Below are positions 36,164 through 45,352 of a stretch of DNA of 64,000 nucleotides, piece after piece. The stretch covers positions 1 through 64,000 of the forward strand of contig NZ_VWMY01000060.1 in the NCBI RefSeq assembly GCF_008905045.1, in the 5' to 3' direction. The position numbers were made by a program, and so were the translations under genes. This stretch comes from Streptomyces albicerus (GTDB lineage: Bacteria; Actinomycetota; Actinomycetes; Streptomycetales; Streptomycetaceae). The notes below the pieces were generated by a model, which saw nothing but the letters and a program-made list of their open reading frames with translations, ran no database searches and had not been told where the DNA came from. The first letter of the stretch is position 1; the number at the start of each line of letters is the position of its first letter.

Positions 36164-36282
36164 CACGTCTGCTGAAGGTACTAAGCGGTTGCTCACCAAA
36201 GGTGCGTGCCGTGCGAGCCGCAGGCTTTCCAGGCTTCCGCAAGGTTGTCGAACAGGCTTTCCAAGGGCGAGGAGAACCAGCA

Positions 36283-37044
36283 ATGTCCACCACTGAGCAG
36301 CGCGTCGCCGTAGTCACCGGTGCCGCGCGCGGTATCGGCGCCGCGACCGCCGTACGACTGGCCGCCGAGGGCCGCGCCGTCGCGGTGATCGATCTCGACG
36401 AGGCCGCGTGCAAGGACACCGTGGAGAAGATCACCGCCGCCGGCGGCAAGGCGATCGTGGTGGGCTGCGACGTCTCCGACGAGGCGCAGGTCGAGGCCGC
36501 CGTGGCGCGGATCGCCGAGGAGCTCGGGGCGCCGACGATCCTGGTGAACAACGCCGGCGTGCTCCGCGACAACCTGCTGTTCAAGATGAGCGTGTCCGAC
36601 TGGGACACGGTCATGAACGTGCACCTGCGCGGTTCCTTCCTGATGACGCGCGCCGTCCAGAAGTACATGGTGGACGCCAAGTTCGGCCGGATCGTCAGCC
36701 TCTCCTCGTCCTCGGCGCTCGGCAACCGCGGTCAGGTCAACTACTCCGCGGCCAAGGCCGGTCTGCAGGGCTTCACCAAGACGCTCGCCTTCGAGCTCGG
36801 CAAGTTCGGCGTCACCGCGAACGCCGTCGCGCCCGGCTTCATCGTCACCGACATGACCGCCGCCACCGCCGAGCGGGTCGGCATGGGCTTCGAGGAGTTC
36901 CAGGCCGCGGCCGCCACCCAGATTCCGGTCCAGCGCGTCGGCAACCCGGACGACATCTCCAACGCGATCGCGTTCTTCACGGGCGACGCCGCCGGATTCG
37001 TCTCCGGCCAGGTGCTGTACGTGGCCGGCGGACCGCTCAACTAG
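36283..37044 (+). CDS. fabG: 3-oxoacyl-ACP reductase-type short-chain dehydrogenase
   Basis: 253 residues. Classical SDR motifs: T-G-A-A-R-G-I-G (cofactor), N-N-A-G-V, catalytic Ser in S-L-S-S-S-S, and Y-S-A-A-K (Tyr and Lys). It closely resembles FabG, but the location away from fatty-acid synthase genes suggests another reductase role. AGGAGA precedes ATG 36283. A second SDR gene follows 17 bp later in the same operon. Confidence 0.9.
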   Translation: MSTTEQRVAVVTGAARGIGAATAVRLAAEGRAVAVIDLDEAACKDTVEKITAAGGKAIVVGCDVSDEAQVEAAVARIAEELGAPTILVNNAGVLRDNLLFKMSVSDWDTVMNVHLRGSFLMTRAVQKYMVDAKFGRIVSLSSSSALGNRGQVNYSAAKAGLQGFTKTLAFELGKFGVTANAVAPGFIVTDMTAATAERVGMGFEEFQAAAATQIPVQRVGNPDDISNAIAFFTGDAAGFVSGQVLYVAGGPLN

Positions 37045-37061
37045 GGCCGGGGGACAGGGAC

Positions 37062-37817
37062 ATGACTGTGGAACTCTCGGGCAAGGTCGCCCTCGTCACC
37101 GGCGCGAGCCGCGGCATCGGCTACGGCGTCGCCGAGGCGCTGCTCGCCCGCGGCGACCGGGTGTGCATCACCGGCCGCAACGAGGACGCGCTCAAGGAGG
37201 CCGTCGAGAAGCTCGGCGCCGACCGAGTCATCGGCGTCGCGGGCAAGGCCCACGACGAGGCCCACCAGGCCATCGCCGTCGAGCGCACCATGGAGGCGTT
37301 CGGCCGCGTCGACTTCCTGGTCAACAACGCCGGTACGAACCCGGTGTTCGGCCCGATCGCCGAGCTCGACCTGGGCGTGGCGCGCAAGGTGTTCGAGACC
37401 AACGTCGTCTCGGCGCTCGGCTTCGCGCAGCAGACGTGGCGGGCCTGGCAGAGCGAGAACGGCGGGGCGATCGTCAACATCTCCTCCGTCGCCGGCGTCT
37501 CGGCCTCGCCCTTCATCGGCGCGTACGGCATCAGCAAGGCCGCCATGATCAACCTGACGCTCCAGCTGGCGCACGAGTTCGCACCCAAGGTGCGGGTCAA
37601 CTCCATCGCGCCCGCCGTCGTCAAGACGCAGTTCGCCAAGGCCCTGTACGAGGGCCGGGAGGCGGAGGCGGCCGCGGCCTATCCGCTCGGCCGGCTCGGG
37701 ATGCCGTCGGACATCGGGGGCGCCGCCGCGTTCCTCACCTCGGAACAGTCGGACTGGATCACCGGGCAGACCCTCGTGGTCGACGGCGGGATCTTCCTCA
37801 ACGCCGGGGTCGGCTGA
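37062..37817 (+). CDS. SDR family oxidoreductase
   Basis: 251 residues with T-G-A-S-R-G-I-G-Y-G, N-N-A-G-T, catalytic Ser in I-S-S-V-A-G and Y-G-I-S-K. The C-terminal G-Q-T-L-V-V-D-G-G is typical of classical SDRs. About one third identity with the upstream FabG-like protein is expected by eye, so this is not a recent duplicate. The substrate is unknown. A strong hairpin follows. Confidence 0.9.
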   Translation: MTVELSGKVALVTGASRGIGYGVAEALLARGDRVCITGRNEDALKEAVEKLGADRVIGVAGKAHDEAHQAIAVERTMEAFGRVDFLVNNAGTNPVFGPIAELDLGVARKVFETNVVSALGFAQQTWRAWQSENGGAIVNISSVAGVSASPFIGAYGISKAAMINLTLQLAHEFAPKVRVNSIAPAVVKTQFAKALYEGREAEAAAAYPLGRLGMPSDIGGAAAFLTSEQSDWITGQTLVVDGGIFLNAGVG

Positions 37818-37828
37818 CGGCGGCGGGG

Positions 37829-37860
37829 TCCCCCGCTCGAGCTAAGCCGAGAGCGGGGGA
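37829..37860 (+). terminator. hairpin terminator after the SDR operon
   Basis: TCCCCCGCTC (37829-37838) pairs with GAGCGGGGGA (37851-37860) over 10 bp with a 12-nt loop. Confidence 0.75.
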
Positions 37861-38053
37861 AGGCGCCCGGGCGGTCTGGCCGAAACCGCGCGGGCGCCCC
37901 CCCGGTGAGGGGCCTGAAAAGGAAGGACACCGTTTCGACACCGTACGGACATACTCGCTGATCAAGAGCCCTGCCAGGGTGGAGGCCCAACCGGCCGGGC
38001 GCTGCGGTATCGTCTGGCCACCCTTGTGGTATGGCCGATCGAGGAGCGTGCGC

Positions 38054-39634
38054 GTGTTCAAGCGGGACAGATACCTGCGTCAGCTGGGGGCGTTCACGTC
38101 CATATCCCTGGTCGCCGGATGCGGTCTCTTCTCCTCGGACTCCTCCGACGAAGGGCGGCCGATCGTGGTGGGGACGACCAGTGCGCCGAGCACGCTGGAT
38201 CCAGCGGCCTCCTGGGACAGCTCGTGGGAGCTGTTCCGCAACGTCCACCAGACCCTGCTGAACTTCCCCGCCGGCGCCTCCGAGCCCGAGCCCGACGCCG
38301 CCGAGAGCTGCCAGTTCACCGACAGCTCGAGCACGGTGTACAGCTGCAAGCTGCGCGAGGGCCTGAAGTTCTCCGACGGACACAAGCTGGACGCCAAGGC
38401 CGTCAAGCACTCCATCGACCGGATCAAGAAGATCAACGTCAACGGCGGCCCCGCCGGCCTGCTCACCAGCCTCGACCGGGTCGAGGTGAAGAACGACCTC
38501 GAGGTCGTCTTCCACTTGGGCCAGCCCGACGCGACGTTCCCCTTCGTGCTGTCCACGCCCGCCATGGCGATCGTGGATCCTGAGGAGTACCCCGCGGACA
38601 AGCTCCGCGAGGACGGCAAGATCACCGGCGCGGGGCCGTACAGCCTGGAGTCCTACGAGGAGGGCAAGCAGGCCAAGCTCGTCAAGAACGGCAACTACAA
38701 GGGCATCGCGGACCTCAAGAACAGCGCCGTCACCATCCGCTACTTCCCGGGGTCGTCCGAGGTGGTCGACGCCCTCAAGGACAAGCAGATCGACGTCGTC
38801 TACCGCGGTCTCGGCGCCTCGGACATCGTGGACATCCAGGCCAACAACAAGAAGGAGGGGCTCCAGCTCATCGAGAACCCCACCACCGAGATCAGTTACC
38901 TGGTGTTCAACCCCAAGGACCCGTGGGCCAAGAAGCCCGCGGTCCGCAAGGCGATCGCCCAGGTCATCGACAGGCCGGCGCTCGCCCACAACATCTACAA
39001 GGACACCGTCGAGCCGCTGTACTCCATGATCCCCAAGGGTCTGGTCGGCCACACCACGGGCTTCTTCGACAGTTTCGGGGAACCCAGCACCGCCAAGGCC
39101 AAGCAGATGCTCCAGGAGGACGGCATCACCGAGCGCGTCCCGCTCCAGCTCTGGTACACGACCGACCGCTACGGCTCCCAGACCAAGCCGGCCTTCGAGG
39201 AGCTGAAGCGGCAGCTCGAGGCGACCGACCTGTTCACCGTCACGCTCAAGAGCCGCCCCTGGAAGAACTACGTGGAGGGGTACCAGAAGGGCGAGTACCC
39301 GGTGTTCGGGCGCGGCTGGTTCCCCGACTTCCCCGACGCTGACAACTTCATCGCCCCCTTCGTGGGCAAGCAGAACGCGCTCGGCACCCCGTACGACGCA
39401 CCGAAGATCACCGACGAGCTGATCCCCGAGTCGCGCCAGGAGAGCGACCGCGGGGCCGTGGCCGCGGAGTTCAAGGAGGCCCAGCAGATCCTCCTGGACG
39501 ACGCCCGGCTGCTGCCGCTCTGGCAGGGCAAGCAGCACGTGGCCGCGAACGAGGAGATCGGCGGTGCCGAGTCGGCCATCGACCCGGCGACGATGATGGT
39601 GATGTCGGAGCTGTACTGGAAGACCAGCTGGTAG
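38054..39634 (+). CDS. ABC transporter substrate-binding lipoprotein, family 5 (peptide/opine type)
   Basis: 526 residues. A short signal with lipobox L-V-A-G-C gives a lipid-anchored extracytoplasmic protein. The SBP family 5 pattern includes G-T-T-S-A-P-S-T-L-D-P-A near the N-terminus, L-R-E-G-L-K-F-S-D-G and V-R-K-A-I-A-Q-V-I-D-R. It binds oligopeptides or similar ligands. GTG 38054 has GAGGAG at 7 nt. No permease or ATPase genes are adjacent, so it is an orphan binding protein in this window. Confidence 0.9.
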   Translation: MFKRDRYLRQLGAFTSISLVAGCGLFSSDSSDEGRPIVVGTTSAPSTLDPAASWDSSWELFRNVHQTLLNFPAGASEPEPDAAESCQFTDSSSTVYSCKLREGLKFSDGHKLDAKAVKHSIDRIKKINVNGGPAGLLTSLDRVEVKNDLEVVFHLGQPDATFPFVLSTPAMAIVDPEEYPADKLREDGKITGAGPYSLESYEEGKQAKLVKNGNYKGIADLKNSAVTIRYFPGSSEVVDALKDKQIDVVYRGLGASDIVDIQANNKKEGLQLIENPTTEISYLVFNPKDPWAKKPAVRKAIAQVIDRPALAHNIYKDTVEPLYSMIPKGLVGHTTGFFDSFGEPSTAKAKQMLQEDGITERVPLQLWYTTDRYGSQTKPAFEELKRQLEATDLFTVTLKSRPWKNYVEGYQKGEYPVFGRGWFPDFPDADNFIAPFVGKQNALGTPYDAPKITDELIPESRQESDRGAVAAEFKEAQQILLDDARLLPLWQGKQHVAANEEIGGAESAIDPATMMVMSELYWKTSW

Positions 39635-39688
39635 CCCTGGCCTCGGGCCCGACTGTCAGTGGGCGCCTGTAGGTTCTGTGCTCTGACG

Positions 39689-39711
39689 GTGGCCGCGCCT
39701 TGCGCGGCCAC
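39689..39711 (+). terminator. hairpin terminator after the binding protein gene
   Basis: GTGGCCGCGC (39689-39698) and GCGCGGCCAC (39702-39711) form a 10-bp perfect stem with a 3-nt loop. Confidence 0.65.
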
Positions 39712-39765
39712 CCATGGCCGCACGCTCCGCGGCCGTGAAGTGAGCGCACACCGGAGGAAGTTCAC

Positions 39766-40449
39766 GTGACCGACACCGCCATGCTGCCCGAGTCCTGGCG
39801 CGGCGTCCTGGGCGACGAACTGCAGAAGCCCTACTTCAAGGAGCTCACCGAGTTCGTCGAGGAGGAGCGCGCGAAGGGTCCCGTCTACCCGCCGCGCGAG
39901 GAGGTCTTCGCCGCGCTCGACGCGACGCCGTACGAGCGTGTGAAGGTGCTCGTCCTCGGCCAGGACCCGTACCACGGCGAGGGTCAGGGCCATGGCCTGT
40001 GCTTCTCGGTCCGCCCCGGCGTGAAGACCCCGCCCTCGCTGCGCAACATCTACAAGGAGATGCGGGAGGAGCTCGGCCACCCGGTGCCGGACAACGGCTA
40101 TCTGATGCCGTGGGCCGAGCAGGGCGTCCTGCTGCTCAACGCGGTGCTGACGGTCCGCGGCGGCGAGGCCAACTCGCACAAGGGCAAGGGCTGGGAGAAG
40201 TTCACGGACGCGGTGATCCGGGCCGTGGCCGGCCGGCCCGACCCGGCCGTTTTCGTCCTGTGGGGCAACTACGCCCAGAAGAAGCTCCCGCTCATCGACG
40301 AGGAGCGGCACATCGTGGTGAAGGGTGCGCACCCCTCGCCGCTGTCCGCGAAGAAGTTCTTCGGCTCGCGTCCCTTCACGCAGATCAACGAGGCGGTCGC
40401 CAAGCAGGGCCACGCCCCGATCGACTGGCGGATCCCCGACCTGGGCTGA
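39766..40449 (+). CDS. ung: uracil-DNA glycosylase, family 1
   Basis: 227 residues, the usual length. The catalytic motif G-Q-D-P-Y-H-G and the DNA-intercalation loop H-P-S-P-L-S are both intact. It removes uracil from DNA at the start of base excision repair. GTG 39766 follows GGAGGAAG. It is monocistronic, with repeats downstream. Confidence 0.97.
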   Translation: MTDTAMLPESWRGVLGDELQKPYFKELTEFVEEERAKGPVYPPREEVFAALDATPYERVKVLVLGQDPYHGEGQGHGLCFSVRPGVKTPPSLRNIYKEMREELGHPVPDNGYLMPWAEQGVLLLNAVLTVRGGEANSHKGKGWEKFTDAVIRAVAGRPDPAVFVLWGNYAQKKLPLIDEERHIVVKGAHPSPLSAKKFFGSRPFTQINEAVAKQGHAPIDWRIPDLG

Positions 40450-40489
40450 CACGCTGCCCGCAGGGCCGGTCCGGCCGCGCGCCGGAGCC

Positions 40490-40669
40490 GGCCCGTTGGC
40501 CACTGGCCCGTCCGGCCACGGTCGGCCCGTCGGCCACCGGTTCGTCGGGCACCGGCCCTGGCCCGTCGGTCACCGGTCCGTCGGACACTGGCCTGGCCCG
40601 TGGGGCACCGGCCCGTCCGTCACCGGCCTGGCTCGTCGGTCACCTGCCCCTCCCCCTCCGTCACCGGCC
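40490..40669. repeat. degenerate tandem GGCCCGTCGG-CACCGG repeats
   Basis: About ten imperfect units of 15-20 bp related to GGCCCGTCGGCCACCGG run from about 40490 to 40669, directly downstream of ung. Units vary in length and sequence. No reading frame across them looks like protein. Confidence 0.8.
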
Positions 40670-40799
40670 TGGCCCAGCGGCGTACGGGGTCTGCGGGGCC
40701 GCCTGAGCTCGATTGTCAGTGCCTGCCGTTAGCGTCGGGAGAGGTGGCAACGGCCGGTGCGGGTGTGGCGGCCGGCGGACGAGCGTGGAGGACGGCCCG

Positions 40800-41363
40800 G
40801 TGGCGGAGCAGCAGGAGCAGGCGGCGGCGGACGCGATGATGACCAGGATCGGGCAGGTCGCCATGCTCCTCCACGGCGGTGACCGTGAGGAGGCCAGAAG
40901 CCGCTTCCTGGACCTGTGGGCGGAGATCGGTGAGGAGGGCGACGCGCTGCACCGCTGCACGCTCGCGCACTACATGGCCGACGCGCAGGACGACCCCTCG
41001 GACGAACTCGCCTGGGACCTTCGGGCCCTGTCGGCGGCCGACGAGCTCACGGACGCGCGACTCGCGGAGCACCACCAGTCCCTCGCGGTTCGGGCCTTCT
41101 ACCCCTCCCTGCATCTGAACCTCGCCGCCGACTATGTGAAGCTCGGCCGCTCCGAGGCCGCCCGCAGCCATCTGCGCCGGGCCCGCGACACCGTGGGCGT
41201 CCTCGGCGACGACGCCTACGGGGACGGGATCCGGGCGGGCATCGGGCGCCTGGAGCTGAGGCTGGACGAGGAGGGCCCGTCGGGCGGGGCACCCGAGCCG
41301 ACGCCGGGGCAGGGGAGAGGGCCGGGAGGAGAAACACTGGGGCCGCCGCGGCAGCGGCCCTAG
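40800..41363 (+). CDS. hypothetical protein with helical repeat (TPR-like) region
   Basis: 187 residues. The N-terminal half has A-M-L-L-H-G-G-D-R-E-E-A-R-S-R-F-L-D-L-W-A-E-I and later S-L-H-L-N-L-A-A-D-Y-V-K-L-G-R-S-E-A-A-R-S-H-L-R-R-A, which resembles a TPR helix pair. The C-terminus is Gly/Pro-rich and disordered. GTG 40800 has GGAGG about 8 nt upstream. Protein binding is likely, but function is unknown. Confidence 0.75.
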   Translation: MAEQQEQAAADAMMTRIGQVAMLLHGGDREEARSRFLDLWAEIGEEGDALHRCTLAHYMADAQDDPSDELAWDLRALSAADELTDARLAEHHQSLAVRAFYPSLHLNLAADYVKLGRSEAARSHLRRARDTVGVLGDDAYGDGIRAGIGRLELRLDEEGPSGGAPEPTPGQGRGPGGETLGPPRQRP

Positions 41364-41454
41364 GCGTCCGTCCGGGGACGTTGGCGACGGGGGCACGGAC
41401 AACACCGCCGGGGACGGGCCGTGCTGATACGTCAGAGCTCGCGGCCCGCGGTGG

Positions 41455-41922
41455 TCAACGCCCGTACACCTCCTGGCAGATGGCCGCCTCCGGGCTGTCC
41501 GCCTTCCACCCGCCGTATGCCCGGCCCAAGGAGCACACGTCCGTGTCCACCGGAGCTGTGGGCACGGGCAGCCGCGGTACGGCATGGTGCTCGGGCCGCT
41601 GGGGCTTCGGGCGCCGGGGCGGATCGGCGGGGGGCCGGCGCGGGGGGTCCGCCGGGGCCGCGGCGGGGGTCGAAGCCGGCGTACGGCGGGGCGTGGCCGC
41701 GGGGGCCGAGGGGCGCCGGGACGGGCCGATGAGCTCCAGGGCCTCACGGGCGGGAGCCTGCACGACCGGGGTCTCGGCTCTGCCGTCCGGGCGCGGCTCC
41801 GGGGCCGGGGAGGGCGCGGACGGTACGCCCGGCGAGGGTGGTCGCTGGACGGTCACACAGCCCGAGACAGCCGAGACGGCCACGGTGACCAGGAGCGTTG
41901 CGGTGGTCGCGGTTCGATGCAC
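41455..41922 (-). CDS. proline-rich secreted lipoprotein, unknown function
   Basis: 155 residues. A signal peptide ends in the lipobox A-V-S-G-C, followed by about 90 residues of Pro/Ala/Arg low complexity. A short conserved-looking end has D-V-C-S-L-G-R-A-Y-G-G-W and A-I-C-Q-E-V-Y-G-R, whose two cysteines could form a disulfide. The start is GTG 41922 with only a weak ribosome site. Confidence 0.7.
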   Translation of the reverse strand: MHRTATTATLLVTVAVSAVSGCVTVQRPPSPGVPSAPSPAPEPRPDGRAETPVVQAPAREALELIGPSRRPSAPAATPRRTPASTPAAAPADPPRRPPADPPRRPKPQRPEHHAVPRLPVPTAPVDTDVCSLGRAYGGWKADSPEAAICQEVYGR

Positions 41923-42009
41923 CCGCTCAACTCTGCTGTGTCCGCCCCCATTTGGGGAGCTGACAAGCGGAGGATGCCCCGCATGGGTGAACGTCCGGGC
42001 GGCGTGCCC

Positions 42010-42522
42010 TCAGTCGCCGGTGGCCCCGTCGATCCGCTCGCGGATCAGGTCTGCGTGACCGTTGTGGCGCGCGTACTCCTCCACCATGTGGGTGTAGATC
42101 CAGCGCAGGTTGAAGGGCTTGCCGGTGAATCTGCTCCTGCCTTCGGACAGGTCGTCGAGGGCGAAGCGTGCCGCGTTCTCCCGGGCGATCCCGATCTCCC
42201 GCTGCCAGGTGGCGTACGCCTCCTCCCAGGTGTCCTCCTCGGTGAGGTGGAACTCGCCGTCCCGGTCCTCGTCGCTGTAGTAGATCGGCCCGGGGTCGTC
42301 GTCCGCCAGGACCTTGCGGAACCAGCTGCGTTCCACCTCCGCCATGTGCCGGACCAGACCGAGCAGGGAGAGCTCGGAGGGCGGCACCGCGGCGGTTCTG
42401 AGCTGGGCGTCGTCCAGGCCCTCGCACTTCCACGCGAGGGTCTCGCGGTGGTAGTCGAGCCAGCCCTCCAGCATGGCTCGTTCACCGGCGTCGGTCGCGG
42501 GTTCGCTGCGCTCAGTCGTCAT
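42010..42522 (-). CDS. DinB-superfamily protein, DUF664 (mycothiol-dependent transferase-like)
   Basis: 170 residues, helical bundle. Conserved parts: L-S-L-L-G-L-V-R-H-M-A-E-V-E-R-S-W-F and H-M-V-E-E-Y-A-R-H-N-G-H-A-D-L-I-R-E-R-I-D-G, where the histidines form the metal site of DinB-fold enzymes. Actinobacterial members often use mycothiol. A clear paralogue lies at 58993-59586 on the other strand. Confidence 0.88.
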   Translation of the reverse strand: MTTERSEPATDAGERAMLEGWLDYHRETLAWKCEGLDDAQLRTAAVPPSELSLLGLVRHMAEVERSWFRKVLADDDPGPIYYSDEDRDGEFHLTEEDTWEEAYATWQREIGIARENAARFALDDLSEGRSRFTGKPFNLRWIYTHMVEEYARHNGHADLIRERIDGATGD

Positions 42523-42565
42523 GCCCGCATCATCGCCGAGAGGAGACGGGTCCTCACCGGGTTTT

Positions 42566-42909
42566 GCGCCGGAGGCCGGGCACCCGACGACGAACGGGCC
42601 GAACTCTTATGGCTCTTCGGCGACTGGCACGACCCGATCCCGGCCGTCATCGCCGCCCCGCACAGGTCCGACCTGGTGGCCTACACGGCGGCACGCAAGC
42701 CCCGTACGACCGCCATCGCCCGCAAGGCCGTCGGAGTCGCCCGCGTCGACATGGTGCGGAACCGTCCCGGGACGGCCCTGCGCAATGCCACGGTCGCCGT
42801 GGTGTCCAAAGCCGGACCCGCCCTCTTCCTGCGGAGTTTCGACGGAATCGCCGACTGGCGGCCGCCGCAGTCGCCGTATGCTTCCGACGAGACGCGCGTA
42901 GGCCCTTGA
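42566..42909 (+). pseudogene. remnant of an FAD-dependent monooxygenase (C-terminal fragment with internal deletion)
   Basis: The plus-strand frame reads D-E-R-A-E-L-L-W-L-F-G-D-W-H-D-P-I-P-A-V-I-A-A, typical of the middle of PHBH-fold FAD monooxygenases. It then jumps directly to A-A-R-K-P-R-T-T-A-I-A-R-K-A and F-D-G-I-A-D-W-R-P-P, which belong to the C-terminus. The stretch with the G-D-A-A-H motif and the whole N-terminal FAD domain are missing. The fragment contains a TTA leucine codon, rare in Streptomyces. No start codon with a ribosome site is present. Confidence 0.65.
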
Positions 42910-42936
42910 CCCCTCGGACTCGTGGAGGAGACCCCT

Positions 42937-43842
42937 GTGAAGGTCGGCTGCATCGGACTCGGCGACATCGCGCTGAAGGCGTATCTGCCGGTGCTGGCCA
43001 CCCGGCCGGGGGTCGAACTGCATGTGCACACGCGGACGCCCGCCACGCTGACGCGGGTGGCGGACAGCTTCCACCTCCCGGCCGGGCAGCGTCACACGGA
43101 CCTCTCCGAGCTGCTCGCGCAGGACCTCGACGCGGCGTTCGTGCACGCGCCCACGCACGCGCACCCCGAGATCGTGACCCGGCTGCTGGAGGCGGGCGTG
43201 GCCACGTATGTCGACAAGCCGATCGCGTACGAACTCGCCGACACCGAACGGCTGGTGCGGCTCGCGGAGGAGCGGGACACCAGCCTGGCCGTCGGCTTCA
43301 ACCGGCGCTACGCGCCCGGGTACGCGCAGTGCGCGGACCATCCGCGCGAGCTGATCCTGATGCAGAAGAACCGCGTCGGCCTGCCGGAGCAACCCCGCAC
43401 GATGATCCTCGACGACTTCATCCATGTCGTGGACACGCTGCGGTTCCTGGTGCCGGGGCCGGTCGACGACGTGACCGTGCGGGCGCGCGTGGAGGACGGA
43501 CTGCTCCACCATGTCGTGCTGCAGCTGGCCGGGGAGGGGTTCACCGCGCTCGGGGTGATGAACCGGCTGAGCGGTTCGAACGAGGAGATCCTCGAGGTGT
43601 CGGGACAGGACACGAAGCGTCAGGTCGTCAATCTCGCCGAGGTCATCGACCACAAGGGGCAGCCGACGATACGACGCCGCGGCGACTGGGTGCCGGTGGC
43701 CCGGCAGCGCGGTATCGAGCAGGCCGTGCTCGCCTTCCTCGATGCCGTGCGCGCGGCCAAGGTGCTCAGTGCCCGGGATGCGCTGGCGACCCATGAGCTG
43801 TGCGAGCGGGTGGTACGTGCGGTGACGGAGCGCTCCGCCTGA
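42937..43842 (+). CDS. Gfo/Idh/MocA family oxidoreductase
   Basis: 301 residues. Rossmann motif V-G-C-I-G-L-G-D-I-A at the N-terminus, Y-V-D-K-P-I-A (the family's EKP-like motif, with D for E) and a C-terminal alpha/beta domain. Likely an NAD(P)-dependent sugar or cyclitol dehydrogenase. GTG 42937 has GGAGGAG at 6 nt; GTG 42922 is an alternative. The 3' end overlaps the convergent lnt gene by 77 bp. Confidence 0.88.
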   Translation: MKVGCIGLGDIALKAYLPVLATRPGVELHVHTRTPATLTRVADSFHLPAGQRHTDLSELLAQDLDAAFVHAPTHAHPEIVTRLLEAGVATYVDKPIAYELADTERLVRLAEERDTSLAVGFNRRYAPGYAQCADHPRELILMQKNRVGLPEQPRTMILDDFIHVVDTLRFLVPGPVDDVTVRARVEDGLLHHVVLQLAGEGFTALGVMNRLSGSNEEILEVSGQDTKRQVVNLAEVIDHKGQPTIRRRGDWVPVARQRGIEQAVLAFLDAVRAAKVLSARDALATHELCERVVRAVTERSA

Positions 43843-45352
43843 GCCGCAGCGACCGTACGCCCTCGGTGGCGCCCAGGGCGGCCAGGATCAGCAGGGCCGC
43901 GTACACCGGCCACTCGCCGAACCGCGCGTACGGGGTGACACCGTGTGCCAGCGGCACGTCGTACACCGCGGACGTCCTCGCGTCGGTGCCGAGCCAGGAG
44001 CCGACGCGCTCACCGCTCGGGCCGTAGACCGCGGAGACGCCGGTGAGCGTCGCGTGCACCATCGGCCGGCCCGTCTCGGCGGCTCGCAGCGCCGCCAGCG
44101 ACGCGTGCTGCTCGGGCGCCCAGCTCTGCTGGAACGTCGACGTCGAGGACTGCGCCAGCAGGACATCGGCGCCGTCCCGTGCCAGACGGCGGCTCATGTC
44201 GGGGAACGCCGACTCGAAGCAGACCATCGGGCCCACCCGCAGCCCGTTCCCGACGTTCATCACCACCTGCTCGGTGCCGCGCATGCGGTCCTCGCCCGCC
44301 GCCTTGCCCACCGAGGTGGCCCAGCCGAGGACGGAACGGGCCGGAACGTACTCGCCGAACGGCACGAGCCGCATCTTGTCGTAGCGGTCGCCGGTCCGGC
44401 CCTGCGGACCCACCAGGACCGAGCTCTTGTATATGCCGGGCCGGTCGGAGCGGCGTGCGTCCACGTTGACCAGGATGTCGGCGCCGACCTCGCGGGAGAG
44501 CGCGGCGATCCGGCCCGCGAGATCGGGCCGTCCGGCGAGGTCGAAGCCGACGCTGCTCTCGCCCCACACGACGAGGTCCACGTCCTGCCCGGCCAGCTGC
44601 CGGGTGAGCGCCTCCTCGCTCGCGAACCGCTTCTCCGCCTTGCCGACGCCGTCGATCACGCCGGGCTGTACGACGGCGATCCGTACCTGGTCGTCGACGT
44701 CCGGGCGCGGCGACCAGACCCACGCCGCCGAGGTGGCCGCGGCCGTCGCGACCAGTCCGGCGACCGCGTGGATACGGGACTGCCGTACCGCGACGAGGAC
44801 GGCGACCGCGACGTTCACCGCGACGATCAGGAAGCTGAGCAGCCACACCCCGCCCACCGAGGCCAGCCGCAGCGCGGGCTCCACGTCCCACTGGCTCGAC
44901 CCGAGCAGACCCCAGGGCCCGCCCAACCCCTCCCAGGAGCGCACGAGTTCGACCATCAGCCAGCCCGAGGGCAGCACGAAGAGGGCCGCCACGATCCGGC
45001 CGGGCGAGGGCACTCCGGCCAGGAACCGGCGGGTCAGCCAGCCCCACGGAGCCCAGAGCGCGCCCAGCAGCGCCGCTAGGACCAGCGTGAAGACATGCAG
45101 ACTCGGCAGCAGCCAGTGATGCACGGCCAGCATGAAGCCGAGCCCGCCCAGCCAGCCGTCGTACGCCGCCCGCCGGCCCGTCGGAGCCGACCGCGCGAGG
45201 AGGATCCACGGCACCAGCGCGACAAACGCGAACCACCACAGGGACGGCGCGGGGAAGCTCAGCATCGGCAGCGCCCCGGCGAGTGCGGCCGCGGCACCGC
45301 GCCACCAGCGCGAGCCGAGACGTCGGCGCCAGTCAGCGGCGGACAGCTTCAT
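43766..45352 (-). CDS. lnt: apolipoprotein N-acyltransferase
   Basis: 528 residues. About seven membrane helices in the first 210 residues are followed by a nitrilase-fold domain. The catalytic triad is visible: Glu in V-W-G-E-S-S-V-G, Lys in Y-D-K-M-R-L-V-P-F-G-E-Y and Cys in M-V-C-F-E-S-A-F-P. It N-acylates lipoproteins after Lsp cleavage. From memory, Streptomyces has two Lnt proteins and this is the Lnt2-type position (SCO1336). GGGAGG precedes ATG 45352. The last 25 codons overlap the convergent oxidoreductase gene. Confidence 0.93.
   Translation of the reverse strand: MKLSAADWRRRLGSRWWRGAAAALAGALPMLSFPAPSLWWFAFVALVPWILLARSAPTGRRAAYDGWLGGLGFMLAVHHWLLPSLHVFTLVLAALLGALWAPWGWLTRRFLAGVPSPGRIVAALFVLPSGWLMVELVRSWEGLGGPWGLLGSSQWDVEPALRLASVGGVWLLSFLIVAVNVAVAVLVAVRQSRIHAVAGLVATAAATSAAWVWSPRPDVDDQVRIAVVQPGVIDGVGKAEKRFASEEALTRQLAGQDVDLVVWGESSVGFDLAGRPDLAGRIAALSREVGADILVNVDARRSDRPGIYKSSVLVGPQGRTGDRYDKMRLVPFGEYVPARSVLGWATSVGKAAGEDRMRGTEQVVMNVGNGLRVGPMVCFESAFPDMSRRLARDGADVLLAQSSTSTFQQSWAPEQHASLAALRAAETGRPMVHATLTGVSAVYGPSGERVGSWLGTDARTSAVYDVPLAHGVTPYARFGEWPVYAALLILAALGATEGVRSLRLRRSAPSPHVPPARTAHGSPAHPGH

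Noticed and set aside
36180..36196. Fatty-acid regulator (TetR/FadR-type) operator in the SDR leader
   Set aside because: TAAGCGGTTGCTCA is only partly palindromic and I cannot match it to a defined motif, so it is mentioned only with the promoter.
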